A stretch of DNA of 53,420 bases from a virus, in IMG/VR virus record IMGVR_UViG_3300042544_000638, positions 1 to 53,420 of that record. The stretch is one strand, 5' to 3'. The first letter of the stretch is position 1; each line of letters opens with the position of its first letter. Below are positions 28,570 to 36,840 of this stretch, one piece after another. The notes below the pieces were generated by a model that saw only the letters and a list, made by a program, of their open reading frames with translations, was not told the DNA's origin and did no database searches. The position numbers and the translations under genes were made by a program.

Positions 28570-29325
28570 ATGAGCTATGGAATGGAAATATATGCCTCGG
28601 ATGGTACTCTACAGGCAAACTCCGAAATGCTATGTTGGTTCTGTAGAAAAAGTGGAACAGGTACTACATTAGTAAAAGGGTTAGGCTTAGGAAACACAAC
28701 TCCTTCTAGAATAGAAGTAGACGTTACAGGAATGACCAATCCTGTAGTTGCTATACGAATGAATGGATATACGGTTGCTCGAGCGGGTGGTTATGGTATA
28801 TTTACAAGTGATGCTCCAGTAGGAACTTCATATACTTATTACATATTTGATTATTCTGCTTCATTGCCCGCATCTACAGGTTATGGATTAGAGATATTTA
28901 ATGCAGCTGGGCAGCGTACTTTTAATAGTAGTTATTTTCCTATGCAGGTTTTAAATATATTAACAGGCAGTAGCAATACTTTTATATTCGAAGCAGCTTC
29001 ACATACTGGCAAAGCCTTAGCTATTGCAAGCTCCGTTATGGGAGGTTATAGAACCGCTGGAGACTTGTACTGTTATGATACCGGAGGTCCTAGTTTCATT
29101 GATGGATACTGTAATGATATAAAGTATCAAAATGATCATAAGCTTTATGGAGGTGCTCTAAGCAATTCCTCTCAAACAGTAGTTACAGGAAATGTAAGTT
29201 TTGATGATGTGCTAGTTTCTGCGGGTAATTCAGATAATTACTATGTACCCCCTAATTGGGATAGACCAACTAAAATATTAGTAATCGACGTTACAAATAT
29301 ACCAATAGGAGTCACTTTCTATTAA
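28570..29325 (+). CDS. Fibre-associated protein with two YGLE modules
   Basis: A 251-residue beta-rich protein. It begins MSYGMEIYASDGTLQANSEM and has a second copy at about residue 98 (YGLEIFNAAGQRTFNSSYFP), so it is an internal duplication of the module in the preceding gene. The ATG lies two bases after the previous stop. It is the last virion gene before the bidirectional terminator. A late, receptor-facing structural role is likely, but no specific activity can be read. Confidence 0.6.
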   Translation: MSYGMEIYASDGTLQANSEMLCWFCRKSGTGTTLVKGLGLGNTTPSRIEVDVTGMTNPVVAIRMNGYTVARAGGYGIFTSDAPVGTSYTYYIFDYSASLPASTGYGLEIFNAAGQRTFNSSYFPMQVLNILTGSSNTFIFEAASHTGKALAIASSVMGGYRTAGDLYCYDTGGPSFIDGYCNDIKYQNDHKLYGGALSNSSQTVVTGNVSFDDVLVSAGNSDNYYVPPNWDRPTKILVIDVTNIPIGVTFY

Positions 29326-29331
29326 AAAATA

Positions 29332-29363
29332 AGCCCCGCTAGATTGCTCTAGCGGGGCTATTC
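29332..29363. terminator. Bidirectional terminator between convergent operons
   Basis: AGCCCCGCTAGA (29332-29343) pairs with TCTAGCGGGGCT (29348-29359), a 12-bp stem with loop TTGC. On the + strand ATTCTTTT follows; on the - strand TTATTTTTT follows. It ends both the virion operon and the RNR operon. Confidence 0.95.
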
Positions 29364-29365
29364 TT

Positions 29366-31330
29366 TTACTTAATCGGGCAAGCGCCTGTAGCGCAATCAT
29401 CCTGAGTAAGTTCATCAAAACTCTCGGTATCGTTTAAGTCTACCTTAAGCAATGTAGATACATACTTATCATATGTTTCCTTAGTCACAACTTCCTGTGG
29501 AAGATATAGATAACCAAGGTCTTTAGCTGTCTTTGTAGGATCATTTCTATATAAGAAGCTAACCCCTACATAGCTATCCCAATTCGCAAGAAGCCATTCG
29601 ATAATATCATAGACTTCAGACGGATCATAGCTAATCGTTACCGATGTGTTCTGCTGAGTCCAGCTTGTCTGCAAGAGCTTATAACGCTCAAGCTGTGCGA
29701 TAGCCGACTCAATATTCACATCCATGCCATCGACACGATCAAAAGGAACATCCTCATACGCTACTGGGAATGTTACTAGAACACCATCAGGATCTGTAGG
29801 ATGATTTACAACCGTATACCTAGCTGCACGAAGCTTCTCAATGATAGGATCATGCTTACTAAATGTAACATTGTTGAAAATGTACTTACCTAGTGGCTTG
29901 TGTACACCTTCTGTAGTATCCATGATCTTGCTAAGAGTACCGCTTGGCTTGACACAGGTAACGTTCTTTGGATAAGGAAGGTCTAGTTCCTCAGCCATTG
30001 AAACAGCACTTGCATTAGCAGTGCGTGCTAGATATGAATAGTCATAAGACGTCATATCAGGACGCTTCACGATTCCAGTGAGACCTACTCCACAAAGACG
30101 TAGGAAGTAGTTGTTTAGATGCCAAGCTTCCTGTAGAATACCATCACGAAGATTGACACAAGTCTGACGGTAGTTCGCACGAGCTGCAAGTCTTACAGCA
30201 TAGTGTAGACCAGCATTGTCGCCGTGGAACTTACCAATATCAACTTCGGTCAAGTTACAGAAGCTCTTATTTCCTAGCAGAATCTCTACGCAAGGATTGC
30301 ATCCCTTGAACCAAGGAGCACGACGACGGGCTTCAACAGCGTTGATAAACCCTGGCTCTGAGCCACCGGCTTCTTCCATAAGCTGGAATAGATGCACTAG
30401 TTCATCAAAAGTAGGCTTGTCGTTAAAGACTAGGCTGTTGTTTGATTGTGTGCGATGCTCACGATCATAGAGCCAGAAGTCCTTCTTCGCAACAGCAAAC
30501 TCTTCCCACTCTGGCTGACCGTATTCGAACAGAGCGATCTCTGCCGAACGACGTGAAGAAAGAATCGTTCCTAGCCAGTTTACAATGTCTAGAATATCCA
30601 TACGTGTAAGAAGCGCATCCGCACGACCACTTAGAATCTTAGCTATTGCGGTATATGCCTTAGCGATAGCGCGATCTCCACTACTGATCCATCCGTACCC
30701 CTTAAGACGCTCACCGGCTGGTCGGAGTTCTGAAAAATCGAGGACAAGTGTTCTGGCGGGATATTTCCCAGCCATAAGCTTACCAACAGACTTTGCCCAT
30801 GCTTCTGCACTATCACCGACTTTAATCGTCCAAGTCTTTGTATCTTCATCCCAGAATTCTTCATTATATTCCTTTCCGCCCTTATCTGTGCGGGTACTGC
30901 GGACTACTTCGATATTTCTGATTGGCTTAGAGAAACCATTGAGAGTTCCAACGACTGGCTTGAAGCCTACGCCACAGCCCTGAAGTAGAAGCCATAGACA
31001 ATCTACTACGTCATAGACTGTTTCGACTTCGGTAAAGCTACAGTTAAACTGGCTCGCTTCTCTCAGCTTCGCAACATTTGTTCCGCCTAGCCATAGAGTT
31101 CTACCAGAAACTGAAATCTTACGTTCGAGCATCAAACGCTCTAGATCATAAAGTTCAGCGTACTCTAGATCTGTCAACTCTCTACCACCCGCAGCGCGGC
31201 TCCATAGCCACTCTTGGTGGTCAATTACACGACCAACAGTTTCTGCCCAAGTTTCAAACTCGGTACCAGCATCGTTTTTGGGGCGGTTGTAGGTCCTCCT
31301 AGTTATAATTTCTGCTCTTGTACTTACCAT
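29366..31330 (-). CDS. Adenosylcobalamin-dependent ribonucleotide reductase (class II)
   Basis: A 654-residue enzyme reducing ribonucleotides to deoxyribonucleotides with vitamin B12 coenzyme. Class II (RtpR-like, monomeric) features are FNCSFTEVE with the active-site cysteine, LLLQGCGVGFKPV, GCNPCVEILLGNKSFCNLTE, CVKPSGTLSKIMDTTEGVHK, and a C-terminal tail with redox cysteines (DDCATGACPIK). No second subunit or activase is encoded, which fits class II. Its start overlaps the LAGLIDADG gene stop. It lets the phage make DNA precursors with or without oxygen, provided the host has cobalamin. Confidence 0.93.
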   Translation of the reverse strand: MVSTRAEIITRRTYNRPKNDAGTEFETWAETVGRVIDHQEWLWSRAAGGRELTDLEYAELYDLERLMLERKISVSGRTLWLGGTNVAKLREASQFNCSFTEVETVYDVVDCLWLLLQGCGVGFKPVVGTLNGFSKPIRNIEVVRSTRTDKGGKEYNEEFWDEDTKTWTIKVGDSAEAWAKSVGKLMAGKYPARTLVLDFSELRPAGERLKGYGWISSGDRAIAKAYTAIAKILSGRADALLTRMDILDIVNWLGTILSSRRSAEIALFEYGQPEWEEFAVAKKDFWLYDREHRTQSNNSLVFNDKPTFDELVHLFQLMEEAGGSEPGFINAVEARRRAPWFKGCNPCVEILLGNKSFCNLTEVDIGKFHGDNAGLHYAVRLAARANYRQTCVNLRDGILQEAWHLNNYFLRLCGVGLTGIVKRPDMTSYDYSYLARTANASAVSMAEELDLPYPKNVTCVKPSGTLSKIMDTTEGVHKPLGKYIFNNVTFSKHDPIIEKLRAARYTVVNHPTDPDGVLVTFPVAYEDVPFDRVDGMDVNIESAIAQLERYKLLQTSWTQQNTSVTISYDPSEVYDIIEWLLANWDSYVGVSFLYRNDPTKTAKDLGYLYLPQEVVTKETYDKYVSTLLKVDLNDTESFDELTQDDCATGACPIK

Positions 31331-31749
31331 TAATTTTCCTCTAATTTTTGTTCAGAGAGTATATCTCTAAATACTTGGACAAGTATATCTCGGTCTGGAT
31401 TTGAGAAGGCGCCTCTCTTTCCCGGAATACGTATCGGTTTAATATCTTTACGAAGCTGATAATACTCTGTTATTGTATCTACCTGTGGTGCTTTTTCTAT
31501 TAGGTAAGGTTTTAATATTGTTAGAAACTCTATAGCTTCATCTCCATATAAAGAATAAACGTATTGAGTTTTATTAACTTTTTGGGTTCTATTATTAATA
31601 GAACCACCAAACCATGTTTGAATCTTAACTAATACAGCTTTAGAAGTATTAGTTATTCTGACATCAACAGCACCATTTTTAGCTATACTTATACAGCCTT
31701 CGCCATCAAAGAATCCAGCTACATATGATATTTCAGTATCTGCTGCCAT
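31330..31749 (-). CDS. LAGLIDADG-type homing endonuclease
   Basis: A 139-residue protein with one LAGLIDADG-like motif near the N-terminus (YVAGFFDGEGCISIAKNG), so it would act as a homodimer. It lies between the flap exonuclease and RNR genes, with its stop overlapping the RNR ATG (TAATG). Free-standing homing nucleases of this kind spread into phages that lack them. The flanking genes show no sign of being broken. Confidence 0.85.
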   Translation of the reverse strand: MAADTEISYVAGFFDGEGCISIAKNGAVDVRITNTSKAVLVKIQTWFGGSINNRTQKVNKTQYVYSLYGDEAIEFLTILKPYLIEKAPQVDTITEYYQLRKDIKPIRIPGKRGAFSNPDRDILVQVFRDILSEQKLEEN

Positions 31750-31758
31750 AATTCTCCT

Positions 31759-32589
31759 TTACGCTTCTAGTATTAGCTGTCTGCCAATATCTTGAAGATT
31801 AACGTGGCCTATAGCTTCTTTGCAGAAGCTAACTAGGTCCATTAGTTCATAATTTATTAGTATCTGATCACGATTCTCATTGACTGCTTGGATAAACTTT
31901 TGTTTGCCGGGCAGTGGGCAAGCATCGTAAATGTCCATAGCACTACCATATTGCTCGATGAGAGCAGCGGCACGCTTAGGACCAACACCTGGGATGCCGG
32001 GAATGTTATCGCCGGAATCGCCTGTTAGCACTTTGTATGAGATATACTGTTCGGGTGTTACCGGATAATCCCACGTATCAAGCGTATGCTCTTTTCTAGT
32101 AACATAAGAAAAGCGAGACACATACTCGTTAACAAGAAGATCCCAGTCACGATCAGAGCTGATAAGCCAAGCTTGATTAAAGCCAAACCACTGTAGCCTA
32201 GAGCAGATATACGCTGCAATATCATCAGCCTCGACACCCTTATACCTTAATACTTTAATTGTTCTTTGCTTGTCAAGAGCTTCAAGAGTACGTTCATACT
32301 CATCGAAGAACTTGCGAGCTTGTTCTTTTTCTTCCGGAGTCTGCTTCTCTACTAGTTCCTTACGGTTAGCTTTGTACTCCGGATAAATTGCTTTACGCCA
32401 TGTAGATCCACCCCAGTCAGCAGCGGCAACGATAGTGCCTGCGTTGTATGACTTAGCTAGGGAGAAAACTGTGTTAACGAATTCGTCTGCAAAGTTAATG
32501 TGACCAGAATGCTTCCAGCGAAACGCTAGATTCATACAGTCTACGATCATCAAATTTTCTGGCTTGGCGTCTGAGGTAAATGTAGCCAT
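31759..32589 (-). CDS. 5'-3' exonuclease / flap endonuclease
   Basis: A 276-residue member of the T5 D15/T4 RNase H/Pol I 5'-nuclease family, which removes RNA primers and flaps. Seen are an N-terminal MIVDCMNLAFRW, AADWGGSTWRKAIYPEYK, GVEADDIAAYICSRL, SSDRDWDLLV and the helix-hairpin-helix GDSGDNIPGIPGVGPKRAA. Asp/Glu residues in these motifs bind two metals. The gene overlaps the upstream nuclease by 40 bases and has its own promoter inside that gene. Confidence 0.92.
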   Translation of the reverse strand: MATFTSDAKPENLMIVDCMNLAFRWKHSGHINFADEFVNTVFSLAKSYNAGTIVAAADWGGSTWRKAIYPEYKANRKELVEKQTPEEKEQARKFFDEYERTLEALDKQRTIKVLRYKGVEADDIAAYICSRLQWFGFNQAWLISSDRDWDLLVNEYVSRFSYVTRKEHTLDTWDYPVTPEQYISYKVLTGDSGDNIPGIPGVGPKRAAALIEQYGSAMDIYDACPLPGKQKFIQAVNENRDQILINYELMDLVSFCKEAIGHVNLQDIGRQLILEA

Positions 32590-33026
32590 TCAATTTTTTC
32601 CTTATCTATCCATTCTTCTAATAACATAATATAACAGTTTAGCCATGGAATGTCAATATACTTTTCAACATTAACTGGCTTTATGCTGGTCGCAACAAAA
32701 AATTTAGACCTGTTATACTTAAATATAAGAAGTGGCTTCATTATACCACTTTGTTTTTGCAGCTTAGTCCACCACTGAACAAAGTCGTTTGTTTTGTTAG
32801 TTAATATTTTATCATTGAAAGGAGACTCCGCATAGTTCTTTACTTCTATGCAGAACACATTCTTAAACTTAGGAATGTGTAAGTCTCCTTTTATAATACC
32901 ATTGCCTGATCCCGGAGTTCGCTCAAAAGTATAAGGAGTTCTAGCATCTAGAAACTCCTTAACTTTATTCTCTCCTAGTGCTCCCTTAGCTCTAGGATTA
33001 ACCACGGTCAATCCAGCTAACACCAT
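32550..33026 (-). CDS. PD-(D/E)xK nuclease, Holliday-junction-resolvase-like
   Basis: A 158-residue protein with the restriction-fold signature: an early GALGENKVKEFLDAR helix with conserved Glu, ERTPGSGNGIIKGDLHIP (catalytic Asp) and FCIEVKNYAES (the ExK). This pattern fits Hjc-like resolvases and related phage nucleases. It overlaps the SbcC-like gene by 29 bases and the flap nuclease by 40, so it belongs to the recombination operon. A later start is possible because the first 11 residues overlap the upstream gene. The substrate is inferred from context. Confidence 0.75.
   Translation of the reverse strand: MVLAGLTVVNPRAKGALGENKVKEFLDARTPYTFERTPGSGNGIIKGDLHIPKFKNVFCIEVKNYAESPFNDKILTNKTNDFVQWWTKLQKQSGIMKPLLIFKYNRSKFFVATSIKPVNVEKYIDIPWLNCYIMLLEEWIDKEKIEWLHLPQTPSQKI
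32628..32656 (-). promoter_or_regulatory. Minus-strand sigma70-like promoter for the flap exonuclease
   Basis: On the - strand, TTGACA (32656-32651) and TATATT (32633-32628) are 17 bases apart. The promoter lies inside the resolvase-like gene and points to the exonuclease start at 32589. Confidence 0.65.
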
Positions 33027-34800
33027 CCTTTTTCTTGATGGTTAGTTTATCCACCAAGGGATGCGTCCAAGAGTGGGACACGAGAAACGTGTTAAGACCT
33101 TCCTCTCGTAGCAGGACTTCAACCAATCGCTCTCTTCCATAGTCGTCCAGAACTGAGATGACCTCATCCAAGAAGAGGACGTTGATTGTGTTCTTGGATA
33201 TTCCGGACATGAGCTTCCGTATAGCGAGGAGGGTAGATATATTGATCCTGGCCATTTCTCCGCTTGAAGGGGAATTGATACTAATCTCTTTGCCTTCATC
33301 TGTGACAACAACATTAAGCTTATCACTTGATATGCTGAACTCAATAGTAAATCGCCCATCGGATAACTCTGCAAGATATTCATTTGTAAAAACCTCTAAG
33401 TCTTTCACTAGATTTTCTAGTTTATAAGCAATAAGACCGTTAGTACTGAAAGCTTTCTTTAGTACTTCTAGATTCTTATACTTATCCATAATAGATTTTA
33501 GCTGCTCTCTAGCTTCTACTAACTGAGTAGCGAACTCTTCATTCTGCTCTAGATAAATGTCGATCTTGCTATTATGCTTCATTGCCGCATTATTCTCGGC
33601 AGTTAACCTAGAGATCTCGGCATTAAGCTTAGCAATCTTATTATGAATCTGAGTAAGCTCATCTTCTAGATCACTAGCATCTAGAAAGTCATTCCCGAGA
33701 TTTAGATCGAGCTGGCTTTCTAGCTTCTCATACTCAGCAATCTTAGATTTGATACTAGCAATTAGAGTGTTCTCTTTTTTAACGGATTCAATCGCAGCCT
33801 GTAGAACTTCTATACGTCCTGCACACTGAGAAGAAGTAGCTGTATTTTCAGAGACTAGATCTTCATAAAAATGCTTGTCTATGTCTTGTAGACAAGTAGG
33901 ACACTTATCTTCAAGACCTTTCAGCTTCTTCAGTACGGTATCCGCACTAGATTTACTACTCTGTAATGTACCCATTTCCTGCTGGTAGTCGTCATAAGAC
34001 TTCTCAGTAAGATCATGCGACTTTAGATCATCAATATCAATAGCACTTAGTTTCTTACTAATTGTATTGTTTCGTAGTATCTTAGCGTTTATTTGCTCGA
34101 TGTTAGAAATTTTTGAAGAAAGGTCTCCAATTTCAGACGAAAAATCAGGCCGATCTGGAATATCTAGAAGCGGCTTTGTTTCCAAATTTAACGCAGAGTT
34201 AGCTTCCATCCACTTATTGATCGTGGATATTTTACCTTCTAACGTACTTGTTTCCGTTCCTAAGGTCTTCGCTGCCTCTTTAAAAAGCTCAAACAAACGC
34301 GTATACTCACTGAGGTCAAATAGATCGATCAGAAATTTTTTCCGAGCAGTATCTGTAGCCGTGAGAAATGCGAGAGAAGAATTTGTCGACTGATATACCA
34401 ATTGTTGAAAGGTCTTAAAGTCGATTCCAATAAGTTCTTCTATTTGCTTAAAAGTATTTGTAGCCGTGTGACTACTAATATCTTCATCGTTCTTGTAGAG
34501 CTTAATTTTGATACCTGAACTACGCTCAGTAGATACTACGTAGGTATCACCGTCTACTAGGAATTTAAACTTGATAGAATAGCTACCGTCTAAAAGCCTA
34601 TTAGGGATATCGGCTTTCTTCACTCCCTTTGAGTTCTTATTGTACAGAGCTTCTTCCATTATTAGTGGAATAGAAGACTTACCATATCCGTTAGGAGCAA
34701 TGATCTGGGTTAAAGGCTCAGAAGAAAGATCAATTGTATTGTTCTTTCCAAAGCTAAAGCACTTGTCCCACTCAATTGATTGAAGTACTACTGTACTCAT
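32998..34800 (-). CDS. SbcC/Rad50-like recombination ATPase (T4 gp46-type)
   Basis: A 600-residue SMC-type ATPase working with the next gene as an end-processing nuclease. Walker A is APNGYGKSS at residues 35-43. A zinc-hook CPTC is at about residue 298 between two coiled-coil arms. The ABC signature SPSSGEMARINI and Walker B VLFLDEVISVLDD are near the end, with the H-loop SHSW. The overlap with the SbcD-like gene (29 bases) shows translational coupling. In T4 the gp46/47 complex produces 3' single strands for recombination-dependent replication. Confidence 0.92.
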   Translation of the reverse strand: MSTVVLQSIEWDKCFSFGKNNTIDLSSEPLTQIIAPNGYGKSSIPLIMEEALYNKNSKGVKKADIPNRLLDGSYSIKFKFLVDGDTYVVSTERSSGIKIKLYKNDEDISSHTATNTFKQIEELIGIDFKTFQQLVYQSTNSSLAFLTATDTARKKFLIDLFDLSEYTRLFELFKEAAKTLGTETSTLEGKISTINKWMEANSALNLETKPLLDIPDRPDFSSEIGDLSSKISNIEQINAKILRNNTISKKLSAIDIDDLKSHDLTEKSYDDYQQEMGTLQSSKSSADTVLKKLKGLEDKCPTCLQDIDKHFYEDLVSENTATSSQCAGRIEVLQAAIESVKKENTLIASIKSKIAEYEKLESQLDLNLGNDFLDASDLEDELTQIHNKIAKLNAEISRLTAENNAAMKHNSKIDIYLEQNEEFATQLVEAREQLKSIMDKYKNLEVLKKAFSTNGLIAYKLENLVKDLEVFTNEYLAELSDGRFTIEFSISSDKLNVVVTDEGKEISINSPSSGEMARINISTLLAIRKLMSGISKNTINVLFLDEVISVLDDYGRERLVEVLLREEGLNTFLVSHSWTHPLVDKLTIKKKDGVSWIDRG

Positions 34801-35722
34801 TAAATACCTCCATAATACTTTCTATCTCTTGTTCGGGTAACTCTTGAATATACCTGAGATACTCTGCTAGCTCGTCCGAAATACTCATCTTCTTGTCTAG
34901 AACTAGTGCTGTATCGCTGCTACGCTTTACTAGCTTCTTATCTAGTAGATCAGAGTTTTCAATCTTACTAAGGTCTTTTATATTACCTTCCAACTCGTAG
35001 ATTGTATGGTGGAAGTCAGTAGGAACCATTTCAGATGGATCAGATACAGTCTTTCTTAATAGCTGTGGCAAATCAAAGGATTTCCACTTCCATGACCAGT
35101 CCTTATCAATTAAGATATAACCAGTATCTACTTCGCTTCTGTGAAACGAGGTAGTCATTGGACTGCCGGGATAGACGATATTTCTCTGAGTATTAGAGTG
35201 TGAGTGCAAATCTCCCGCAAAAACTACAGGAAACTTATCCAACCACTCTAGCGGAATTTCAGGTTTGACATGAGGAGGAATCTCTCCTCTAACGTGTGTA
35301 AAGACTGGCTTGGCTTCTAGTCCGTCCCATATATCTTTCTTTTTAATGAACTCATAAGGTACGACATAAAAGCCTTTCTCGTCTTCATGTATGTAATCTA
35401 CAACTATTTGCACTAGAGGATTAAGTCTTTCTGAAACTCCTTTAAGTTCCGTGAAGAAGCTCTTTCCTTTCTTAGTAGCCTCGTGGTTTCCTGTCGAGAT
35501 AATTGTAGGTACTTTTCTCTGAGATATAAATTCAAAGTATAAAGTTAGTTCATCTAGGGTTGGCATCCGATCAAAGATGTCACCTGGAATAACAATCATA
35601 CTTGTTTCTTTCTCTACCTCAGATACTTGATCGAAGAACATTTTATATCGTTTGATAGCCCAATCTTTGGGTACGTTCTTTTGACCAAGTTTAATATGTA
35701 TATCTGCTAATAGTAATAACAT
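34772..35722 (-). CDS. SbcD/Mre11-like exonuclease subunit (T4 gp47-type)
   Basis: About 316 residues. Metallophosphoesterase motifs are LADIHIKLG (D-x-H), VIPGDIFDRMP (GD), STGNHEATK (GNHE), THVRGEI and GDLHSHS. It pairs with the overlapping SbcC-like gene. The frame is open from 35761, but the first 13 codons fall inside the terminator hairpin of the preceding gene. The ATG at 35722, with GGAGAG 6 bases upstream and starting MLLLLADIHIKLG, is the better start. Confidence 0.92.
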   Translation of the reverse strand: MLLLLADIHIKLGQKNVPKDWAIKRYKMFFDQVSEVEKETSMIVIPGDIFDRMPTLDELTLYFEFISQRKVPTIISTGNHEATKKGKSFFTELKGVSERLNPLVQIVVDYIHEDEKGFYVVPYEFIKKKDIWDGLEAKPVFTHVRGEIPPHVKPEIPLEWLDKFPVVFAGDLHSHSNTQRNIVYPGSPMTTSFHRSEVDTGYILIDKDWSWKWKSFDLPQLLRKTVSDPSEMVPTDFHHTIYELEGNIKDLSKIENSDLLDKKLVKRSSDTALVLDKKMSISDELAEYLRYIQELPEQEIESIMEVFNEYSSTSIN

Positions 35723-35737
35723 AACTCTCCGAATAAG

Positions 35738-35770
35738 AAGCCCAGGACACTTAAATAGCATCCTGGGCTT
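35738..35770 (-). terminator. Terminator after the ssDNA-binding protein gene
   Basis: AAGCCCAGGA and TCCTGGGCTT pair over 10 bases with a 13-base loop. It lies 8 bases after the ssDNA-binding protein stop on the - strand, followed by CTTATT. It would raise that gene's mRNA relative to the recombination genes. Confidence 0.75.
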
Positions 35771-35777
35771 ATTTGTC

Positions 35778-36416
35778 TTACGTGATTTCTAGTTCTTCTT
35801 CAACTGTTTCGTCGATTGTTTCTTCGTCACCCTTTAGAATCTTTTCTAGTAGCTCTTTTTGCTGAGCTGGGGTAGCACGAGGAAGAAGCTCTTCGATGCT
35901 CTTAGACGAAGCGATTGCTTCCTTTTCCGCATCGGTTAGAGGGCCTTTTGAGTTTAGGCACTTAACAGTTTGAAGTGTGTACTCTACGTTGATAGGTAGA
36001 GGACCAGTCTTTTTCTTCTGGAACTTTAGAACCCAACCACTTTCGGGGTCGGTAGGATCACCAAGATCAGCTACGTTCGCCATGATCTGGTCGAATAGCT
36101 TCTTCTTGAAGTTAAAGACCATTGGGCGATTCTGGCTGTCTAGGCACATCATAGAGTAAGACCAGCTGCACTTTAGATCGGGGAAGAATTCCTTTACCCA
36201 ATCCTTTTCTGCCTTATCGAATGACTCGCTTTCACGATTGAACTCAAGACACTCGAAAGGAAGGTTCTTATCGTTGGTTCCCTTGATCCAGTAAACGTAG
36301 CGTGGCAAGATGTTACCAAAGAGACGAACTGAATTGTCTCCATCTACGATCTTGTACGAATCTACTTTATCTTTCTTTGCTGAACCCTTAACTGAACCAA
36401 AGCTTAAACCTGCCAT
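35778..36416 (-). CDS. Single-stranded DNA-binding protein (gp32-like)
   Basis: About 212 residues. It resembles T4-type gp32 and related phage proteins: basic N-terminus (SFGSVKGSAKKDK), an OB-fold core with DGDNSVRLFGNILPRYVYWI, CLEFNRESESFDKAEKDW and NRPMVFNFKKKLFDQIMANV, and a strongly acidic tail (DEETIDETVEEELEIT) that recruits partner proteins. The ATG at 36416 has AAGGAG 8 bases upstream; the longer frame to 36458 lacks one. The neighbours are recombination and helicase genes. A terminator follows the stop. Confidence 0.8.
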   Translation of the reverse strand: MAGLSFGSVKGSAKKDKVDSYKIVDGDNSVRLFGNILPRYVYWIKGTNDKNLPFECLEFNRESESFDKAEKDWVKEFFPDLKCSWSYSMMCLDSQNRPMVFNFKKKLFDQIMANVADLGDPTDPESGWVLKFQKKKTGPLPINVEYTLQTVKCLNSKGPLTDAEKEAIASSKSIEELLPRATPAQQKELLEKILKGDEETIDETVEEELEIT

Positions 36417-36417
36417 T

Positions 36418-36768
36418 TTATTTCTCCTTGTAGTCTTCATACAGAAAGTGTATATCATTACCTTCTATACGAAGTAGTCTGTTTTTGTTTATAGCGTCTT
36501 TCCCAACGGGACTATGGGATAAGTCTAATGTTAATTTTCCATGTATTCTATACTCAGCTAAGTTTCTGTAACTTGCTAAACCTATGTAGTCTGCTACTTC
36601 TTTCTCAGTCCATAAATGTCTGTTGTGAAATAGAGCATAGGGATTTGCTAGAAAACTGGATCCCGTAAAATCTTGTTTGATATACCGAAAAAGCGGATCG
36701 TACCTATTTTTCGGCAGCTCTCTTGCTATCATTGAGTAAACAGCTAGTATGATCCGTCTCGAACTCAT
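36418..36768 (-). CDS. Unknown protein, possible small DNA-binding regulator
   Basis: The open frame runs from 36837, but a promoter covers 36809-36837, so codons before about 36800 are not transcribed from it. The ATG at 36768 (MSSRRIILAVYSMIARELPK) gives 116 residues. A segment WTEKEVADYIGLASYRNLAE could be a helix-turn-helix, followed by short beta strands. It sits just before the ssDNA-binding protein gene, ending one base before that gene's start. I do not recognise the family. Confidence 0.55.
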   Translation of the reverse strand: MSSRRIILAVYSMIARELPKNRYDPLFRYIKQDFTGSSFLANPYALFHNRHLWTEKEVADYIGLASYRNLAEYRIHGKLTLDLSHSPVGKDAINKNRLLRIEGNDIHFLYEDYKEK

Positions 36769-36808
36769 CCCAGCTTCTTTACTGATCTTTTTCCAATCAT
36801 AGAGGAGC

Positions 36809-36837
36809 ATAATAGCAAAAAATCCTTTGATTGTCAA
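36809..36837 (-). promoter_or_regulatory. Minus-strand sigma70-like promoter for the ssDNA-binding operon
   Basis: TTGACA (36837-36832) and TATTAT (36814-36809) are 17 bases apart on the - strand, preceded by AATAGTTC exactly as in the promoters at 8885 and 45665. It lies 4 bases past the helicase start boundary and drives the 36768 and ssDNA-binding genes. Confidence 0.85.
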
Positions 36838-36840
36838 GAA

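Noticed and set aside
35723-35761. The first 13 codons of the long frame for the SbcD-like gene
   Set aside because: They cover the terminator hairpin of the preceding gene, and the conserved start MLLLLADIH follows.
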